64,000 bases of DNA from Chamaecyparis obtusa (taxonomy: Eukaryota > Streptophyta > Pinopsida > Cupressales > Cupressaceae): positions 179,001 to 243,000 of the forward strand of contig BSBK01001534.1 in assembly GCA_027943335.1 (NCBI GenBank), in the 5' to 3' direction. This document shows, piece by piece, positions 57,697-64,000 of this stretch. The notes under the pieces were generated by a model that was given only the letters and a program-made list of their open reading frames with translations, ran no database searches and was not told where the DNA came from. Numbering within the stretch: position 1 is the stretch's first letter; every line of letters starts with the position of its first letter. Both the position numbers and the translations under genes were made by a program.

Positions 57697-60600
57697 ATGA
57701 GTCAGGCAACAGTAAGCGGAGCCTCCACCAACTGAGGGTCTAAGGAAAAAATAAAAGAGAGTTTTTTAGATGAGTTCCTCACCCTCTTTCCTAGTTCATC
57801 TCAAAACAAGAAGGTTAGTGATGATATCTTTATGGATGATTTAGCTTACTATAGAGATGCTAGGATGTCTGAAATCATAGGCATGTGTCTTTTCAGTTAT
57901 TTCTATAAAAACTGTGATAGTGTTATACCAGTTTCAAACCCTTGGACTTCAGGGATAGCCAAATTGATTGTCCCAAAGGTCTTTCTAGATGTAGACGCAC
58001 TTCTTATGCTATCCCAAAGATATGATCCCTTGTCTAAGATAATTAGAAAGGAGGATGGTTCACCCTTGCTAACCCTAGACCAGAACTCTTTCATGAGGGC
58101 ATTTAGAATTTAGTTTCCAATGGCCACAAAGATTGACTTATAGGCTCAGTCCAATAGATATGTTAGAGAGGCTACTTTAGTCTCTAAGAAGATAAAGACC
58201 CACATGCCTAAAGAAAATAGAAATTATATTGCACCTATGGCTAGGTCAATTCCATATTCTTACAAGGACCTTAAGTTTTACATGGAATACATTGCATATG
58301 GGATATGCTAGGTCTTGGGAATTGATGGAGGCCCTAAGAGGATTACCTCTGATATTTTGATGTTAGTGATGGATTCACAGAGCCGTCTGGTGAACAAAGG
58401 GTATGACTTTATTCGTTATGTGATAAACAAGATGCATGAGGGTTTGTTGTCTTTGAAGAACTTCACATCTAGTTCTGCACCCAGATTCATGCACTACTCC
58501 CTGCTGATGCACCTCATTGTGTATCACAATTATGATCTTATAAATTTGAATGATCTCAAGCCACAAATGGTGTGGAATGGATAGCCTAACCTAGTATAGT
58601 TCTGGTTAGCAATTTGGAGACCTTCTTTCCCTAGGTGAGATTTTAGTGCCTTTGAGAACTAGATTGTGTACCCCATTCTCCAGAGTTTGGGAGTTAATTG
58701 TACAAGATTATCCACCAAGGTCCTGCGATTGGTGAGACCCCAACAATTTATTGATAAGTGGACCAAGGGTCACAATTGGGGGGATATTTACTATGAGAAG
58801 GGCTATATAATGATTAGGGTTTATGGGTGCCCTCAGTCTCCTCATCTACTTCCATTTTATGTTCCACCAAGAATTACATTTCTAGAGTTTATCTGGCAAC
58901 TCATGTTGACAGATAAAGAACACTTGGCTCCCCACAAGAAAGGGACTCTCACTCCTCGGCACTTCAGAGTGCACTATATTACAATTGGAAAGGGAGCTTT
59001 TAGTAAGGTAAATGATTGGTTAGAGAAATACAGGATGTTTGCAGCTCCATATAGGTATGTAGATACAAAAGGTTTCATGGCTGCTGCAAGGAGATATTAC
59101 ATGCCTACCATTCCTTTTAATAAGCAACATGAAGAGTATCCTGAGGAAGATGTGATAAGAAACATCATTGAAGATGATGAGGTAGAGAAAAGGGTGCATC
59201 AATTAGATCAATTATTTCAAATTGAGAAATAGTTAAAAGGAAAAGGATTGGTATTTGGGGGTTTCTTTCCCACTTTGCCTTACCTCCAGAGACTTGAGTA
59301 GATGATGGCTCAATTTGATACATTGGTTGAATCCATGAAGGATCAAATTGATGATACTTATAAGGGTAAAAAGGCCCATTCTAATTCTAAATGTGAAGAA
59401 GATAGTGATGGTGGCTACCCAATATATAGCCCACCCCCTATGGAGTAGCCATTAATTGAAGAACCTAAAGTAGGAGGTGAGACTGTCAACCTCAATGAGC
59501 TACCTAGCTCAGAGGACACCACTGAGCCCTTACAAAAGAAGAGGAAGTTAATGGCTAGAGAGCCATCAAAGAAGAAGAAGAAAGATAGAGTAAGTGCCCT
59601 CTACATAGGGACTAGCTTTCATCACCATGAAATAAGGAAAGTAGTTAGAGAGGCCAAAAGACAATAAAGGTATGAAATTGAGGATGTAGAGTTGCCTCTG
59701 GCTTTAGGCCAGGATGAAAGAATAATTGAGCAGGATGCATTCCATAATGATGAAAATTTTGTCAATTCTGATGAATTCAAAAGATTTTTGATCTAGCACA
59801 AGCAACAACAGGTTGCATCTAATGTGCAAATAATTAAGGAGGGTCAAGTGCCTGATGAGGCAGTGCAACAATTAAGAGAGTATGACCTAGAGGCTGAAAG
59901 CTTTACTCTAGATGAGGCTAGGAAATTAGTTAAACAAAGCAATATGCTACTTGTGCCTGGATGGAGTCTATATTTAGATTTTATTATAGATCAAATAAAG
60001 AGACAGGAGGATGTCACTTTGTCATCAGAGACCCAAGTAGGGGATATAATTAGAGGATTTGGGTATAGCCCAAAGAATCAAGCATTAGCCATGTGGAGTC
60101 TTTACCCTAAAGACAAGAAGCCACAAATTTTGAATGTAAAAGAGCAGATGGAAGGTGACAAGATTGTGTGGTCTATCCATAATACTGGGGACCTTGAGAT
60201 ATCTCAGGTCTTGACCCAATTTGCCAAATTGAATGAAGACAAAAAAAAATAGATATTTGAGAGGTATGGCTCTCTTTTAAGTGATTACAGTGCCCTTGTA
60301 AAGGATAGGGATTTACAGATAATAAAAGTTACAGCATTGGAAAAATAGGTAGAGGAGCTGCATTTGCAAATAATTAATACTCCTGTGGTAGTTTCTGCAC
60401 TTCTTGAGCAGCCTGCATTAACAGAAGCACAAGGAATGACAGATGAGGAGGTGGTAGCAGAGCTGAAGAAGATTAATGAGGAGAAGAATGAGGCTATATT
60501 ACAAGCCCTTTTGAATATCTTGTAGCACAGAATGAATATAATCAAGGATAAATTTGACCTAGTTTTTAATGCTTATGGAAAATTACCTGAATTGCAAAAG

Positions 60601-61185
60601 GAGGTCAATAATTATGTGCAAATTTTGAGTGGATTTCATACAGTGTGGTCTATCAAAGCACCACTTTTTGAAAGATTGATTTTGGCTCAATCTTTGGGGA
60701 GTGACATACTAGAGACAATTGTAAGAGTTAGTGAGGAGATTGACAAAATTAAAGCCATATTACCACTTTTCAAGGGTAAGGAAAATCTGATTGAGGCTAA
60801 GATAGCCATGCTCAACTCCTGTTCCAACAAATTCATCCCCTCAATTTTGAGTACAGATAGAGTCATAAAGAGTCTTGATCAATGGAGATCAGATGTTGAT
60901 CTTCTATTGCCTAGGAGAGAGGCATTTTTAGGTGAAAATAATAATGTTGATTTAGAAAGCTTCAATAAAACCCTAGATGAAGCTATTAAGGCAGAGACAG
61001 ATCTCACCAAATTTGTAGCAAATTTCAAGGCAATTATAGATGCCAGGTGGGAGAGACAAAAAGCATAATTGCAACTTGTCCAAGACTTTAAGTGGTCATC
61101 AGATGAATAGGTAACTGCATGGGATGAACTGACAAAGCCCAAAAAGGTTAGATCTGTTGTAGTTGACCTAGACATTCTAGATTAA
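57697..61185 (+). pseudogene. Large frame D: member of the A/C/D protein family, TAG-riddled but without frameshifts
   Basis: A single frame of 1,163 codons from ATG at 57697 to TAA at 61183-61185. Landmarks: LIVPKVFLDVD near codon 89; GHNWGDIYYEKGYIMIRVYG near 359; basic linker QKKRKLMAREPSKKKKKDR near 59540; NQALAMWSLYPKD near 799; helical coiled-coil region with LEK then VEELHLQIIN; C-terminal FKWSSDE then VTAWDEL near 1131. I count 18 internal stops: 14 TAG, 2 TAA, 2 TGA, and no indel. The start fits frames A and C in distance to the first landmark. No enzyme motif seen. The basic Lys-rich linker could be a nuclear localisation signal. Function unknown. Confidence 0.75.
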
Positions 61186-62564
61186 GAATGAGAAGGACAT
61201 CTGACACACCTAACACCTAATCCAAGAATACATGGATGATAAGCTATCATTTAAGAATGGTGTAGGTTAGCCTAAAATAGTGGTCACCATATCTCATTAA
61301 ACTCAAGGAGCTATCATAAATATTTGCAGTTGAAGGTGTCAATTTTCAAGCGGCCAAGGATGTACAATAGTCCAAGGAAGTTTTGTCTTTCCACCGTCTA
61401 AGGGCTTGTTGTATTTTATTTTTAATTTCTATCTCTTATGCTTTTAGGGTTAGGTTTTGCAACCATCTGAAGCTTTTTGCATTCCCATTAATAATGGAAT
61501 TCCAAGATGGTTGAAAAGGGATGTATATATAGAGTTGATGACTCATTTTTTGAGGTTGGTCGGAGAGATAATAGAAAATTGGAACAGAATTGTTGTGAAG
61601 CAGATTTCCAAGTTTTGTGTCTGATCTTCTGAGTAACGGAATTGTGAATGCAATTGGCAAGTTGATTATAAATACAAATACACTACAACTTCTACCATAT
61701 ATTGTTGTTGTCTCTTTGCTTTTATATTGTACTCTTGTATGTTTTACATGTTAGGCATTTAAAATATACCAGTTGTGAGGCAACTTGCTTGACTGATTTA
61801 TGAGTTTCTTTCAAGGAAAGAATTAAAAGTTCTCATATTTCATCTTGAAGAGTAAATATATTTGTATGGATTTTTTGATGATAACAGTGTTTGGTAAATA
61901 GAATAGTTTGTAAGGAAATCTATTTGGATTTGCAGTTGGTATGTAAGGCATACTGTTGTATTTCTTTTACAATTTACTTGTTGATATGCATTTTGATTTT
62001 GTTGCCCATTAGATAAGGCACTAGTTTGGTGTTTGTTTCTTATAGTTGTATCTTTCATAGATCTTACAAGAGAAACTAAAAATTTTACATCATTTACCAG
62101 TACATTTTCATTTCATGTTTATTGCACAGAGTGGATTGGACTGTTCCTAAGGCTTACAGTCCATATTTCTTGATTCCTTGAAGAGAGAATCATCTAGGTT
62201 GTCCCTCCTTAAAAGGAAGAAGGATGAGAATCCTTAAATCACTGATCTTTGCTTTATTTACAATCATGTTTTTCCTGGTTAAACTCTACATTAAATTGAT
62301 CATGGTCATATGAAAAATATTCTATAGATTGATGCATTAGAAGGGTTAATAGCATATTAGTGTCCACTCACATAAAGACTGTATAATCAGTTATCGTTAA
62401 AAGGTAATACCTACCTGAGTATGTGGAGCTCAAAAATGAAGGAGGATCTTATCCAATCCTTGATAATTAGGTCTTTCTCTTGTTAGAATTAGTCTCAAAG
62501 AACATAAATTCAACCCTTAGTTTGATCCTACAAGAAAAATCCCTAACACGTACTTTAATGGGTC
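61186..62564 (+). other. 3' flank of frame D
   Basis: No gene supported. ACCTACCTGAG near 62408 followed by GGAGCTCAAAAATGAAGGAG resembles 24245-24280 downstream of frame B. TACATGTTAGGCATTTAAAA near 61745 resembles AACATGTAAGGCATTCTTGA near 23773, also downstream of B, at a similar distance. These suggest related 3' ends for B and D. Confidence 0.45.
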
Positions 62565-64000
62565 GTCATATTTTTCAAACAAAAAACACAAGTTTTAAAT
62601 CATGCACCCACGATTAAATATAAGATGGATGAAAGGGTAAGTGCATAGGGCTCCGCTATTGTTTATTTTTGCCATCCCAATCACTTTTGTTTTTCTATGC
62701 ATGAGTAAATATGGAAACTACTGTGTATTTTTGACCATTTTTTCATTTTGTTGTGTATTTTTGCATGGTCATTCAAGGAGCAACCATACCCTACACATTC
62801 ACGGCCAAACTAGTTTAGTTTTCCATGGACACCCAAACCTACAACTACAATTTTTGGTGCTCCTACTAAATCTACAACCCAACACAATCAAAACCCAAAT
62901 CCATTAACTAATAAAATAATAATTCTATAGTAATGTCACATGAATAAATCATATTTATAAAACTATTAAGACAAAATACTGTAAGGACCTACTGTATCAC
63001 AAAAAATTTAGACAAATACAAATCAATATAAATGCTTTTTTTAATAAAATTTATTTACATACAACACACCTGTTCTAGGCTTCTCAATTTTTCTAGACCA
63101 AAAACCTGAAATCATTCTGCATTTACCATCTAGGTCTTCCCCAAAAATGCTCAAATTTTTCCATCTCCCACTCTTCACCAAAAAAAAAAGACTTCTTTCA
63201 AATGGACGAACTCTACTACTTAACGCCAGTCCTTACTTAATAGTGAAGTAAGTCTTTGAATATTAACTTCAACACGAGTTGAATTAAAGGCAATGGACTG
63301 GCAAAGGAAGCACACATCCAAAGTTGAATTAATTTCATTGTCCTTTTCCCATGGCATTTTTTCTTTTTCATTTGATGCAGAACTATCCCATAACATGTCT
63401 GGTCCTATCACCGATAGGAAACTATTATGTGTTTTCAATTGTAAGTGCCAAAGTCCGCACTCAAAAACATCAAGTATTTACTATGAAGTCGGTCACACTT
63501 ATAGTATAGAGGAAATGTAAGTGTGCATGTCTGAATGGCAAAAATGTTATGTGCTTTCGACATGCAATATCGTAAGTGTGCAAGTGTGATGTATCCAGTC
63601 AGAGTTTTGATCAAATCCAAACATGCATCAATAAGGCGTGATCTCGTGATGGTTTAAAGATAATTATATATTTATATCTTGATCGTTAGATCATTTTTTA
63701 TCTCATAGTTGGTGCTATCCCTTAATCCTCAAAGTGCTCATCTTTTATCTTCACGGGATCACACCTGAATGTCACCTATCACCAGTTCTCAATGGGGACC
63801 ACATAGCATCTGTTAAGCCACCTAGTGAAGGTTATTTGGGTGGTTAATGCACTAGTACATTTGAGGTCAAATTTCAATGACCACTTGTCAAATTTGCAAT
63901 GTCCATTTGTCGATATTTTGACATATGTGTCTGTCATCATTTTTGCATTGGAAATTGTGATAGAAGAGGTAACTGTCAGTTTTCCAACACCCCATTTCGT
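62565..64000 (-). mobile_element. Inverted MULE left arm running off the window
   Basis: Reverse-complement match to about 5675-7290: GATGAAAGGGTAAGTGCA, CATACCCTACACATTC, TTTCCATGGACACCC, then AGTGAAGTAAGTC, TGTGTTTTCAATTGTAAGTG, GAGTTTTGATCAAA, and near the end GCTTAACAGATGCTATGT in reverse. It carries about 1.4 kb of the arm; the outer terminus lies beyond the window. No coding region is included. Confidence 0.8.

Noticed and set aside
57697..61185. Reassignment of TAG to Gln (alternative code or programmed readthrough) as the reason for the many TAGs
   Set aside because: CAG is still used about 15 times in the same frame, TAA and TGA stops also occur, and nuclear plant genes use the standard code. 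Methylation-driven CAG-to-TAG change explains the pattern with fewer assumptions.
62641..62907. 88-codon hydrophobic open frame as a membrane protein gene
   Set aside because: It lies wholly inside the inverted MULE arm, and the equivalent sequence at 7056-7283 and 55560-55830 is not kept open in the same frame.

Overview
The window looks like repeat-dominated nuclear DNA of a land plant with a large genome. It is AT-rich, has plant-type LTR retrotransposons, MULE transposases and TTTAGGG-like degenerate repeats, and shows no intact host gene. The style suits a gymnosperm-like genome, but nothing in the sequence fixes the species. Almost every coding signal is a decayed mobile-element gene. 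I see no rRNA, tRNA, CRISPR array or bacterial-style operon.

Layout. 1-2361: 5' half of a minus-strand Ty3/gypsy element (protease remnant, gag, PBS, 5' LTR). 3165-4382: gag remnant of a second, AT-richer gypsy element. 5160-12966: MULE (Mutator-like) transposon with repetitive left end and an intron-containing transposase with readable DDE and SWIM signatures. 14553-28702: three very large decayed reading frames, called here A (minus, 14553-18505), B (plus, 19475-22587) and C (minus, 24929-28702). 29470-37260 and 45600-54400: a complex repeated unit that holds a degenerate telomere-like block, an AATTAGGACC-type minisatellite, a MULE-derived piece and a conserved coding fragment. 37516-45350: a complete non-autonomous LTR retrotransposon with 2.8-kb LTRs and a 5-bp target-site duplication, inserted between two of those units. 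54400-55980: deletion derivative of the MULE. 57697-61185: fourth large frame, D (plus). 62565-64000: another MULE end, running off the window.

Three things stand out. First, A, C and D are colinear copies of a protein family I do not recognise, about 1,160-1,320 codons long, with four matching landmarks at nearly the same codon numbers. Second, premature stops in A-D and in the LTR-element ORF are overwhelmingly TAG (about 47 of 60 by hand count) at positions that read naturally as Gln, while CAA codons are nearly untouched; this fits C-to-T decay at CHG-methylated CAG. Third, each 2.8-kb LTR carries six 46-nt inverted repeats with a near-constant lower stem and changing but still paired upper stems, a covarying hairpin array.

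The parts do not form one pathway. They are nested and tandem layers of mobile DNA: units were duplicated, the LTR element later landed between two of them, and MULE ends were scattered in both orientations. All comparisons and counts were made by eye.
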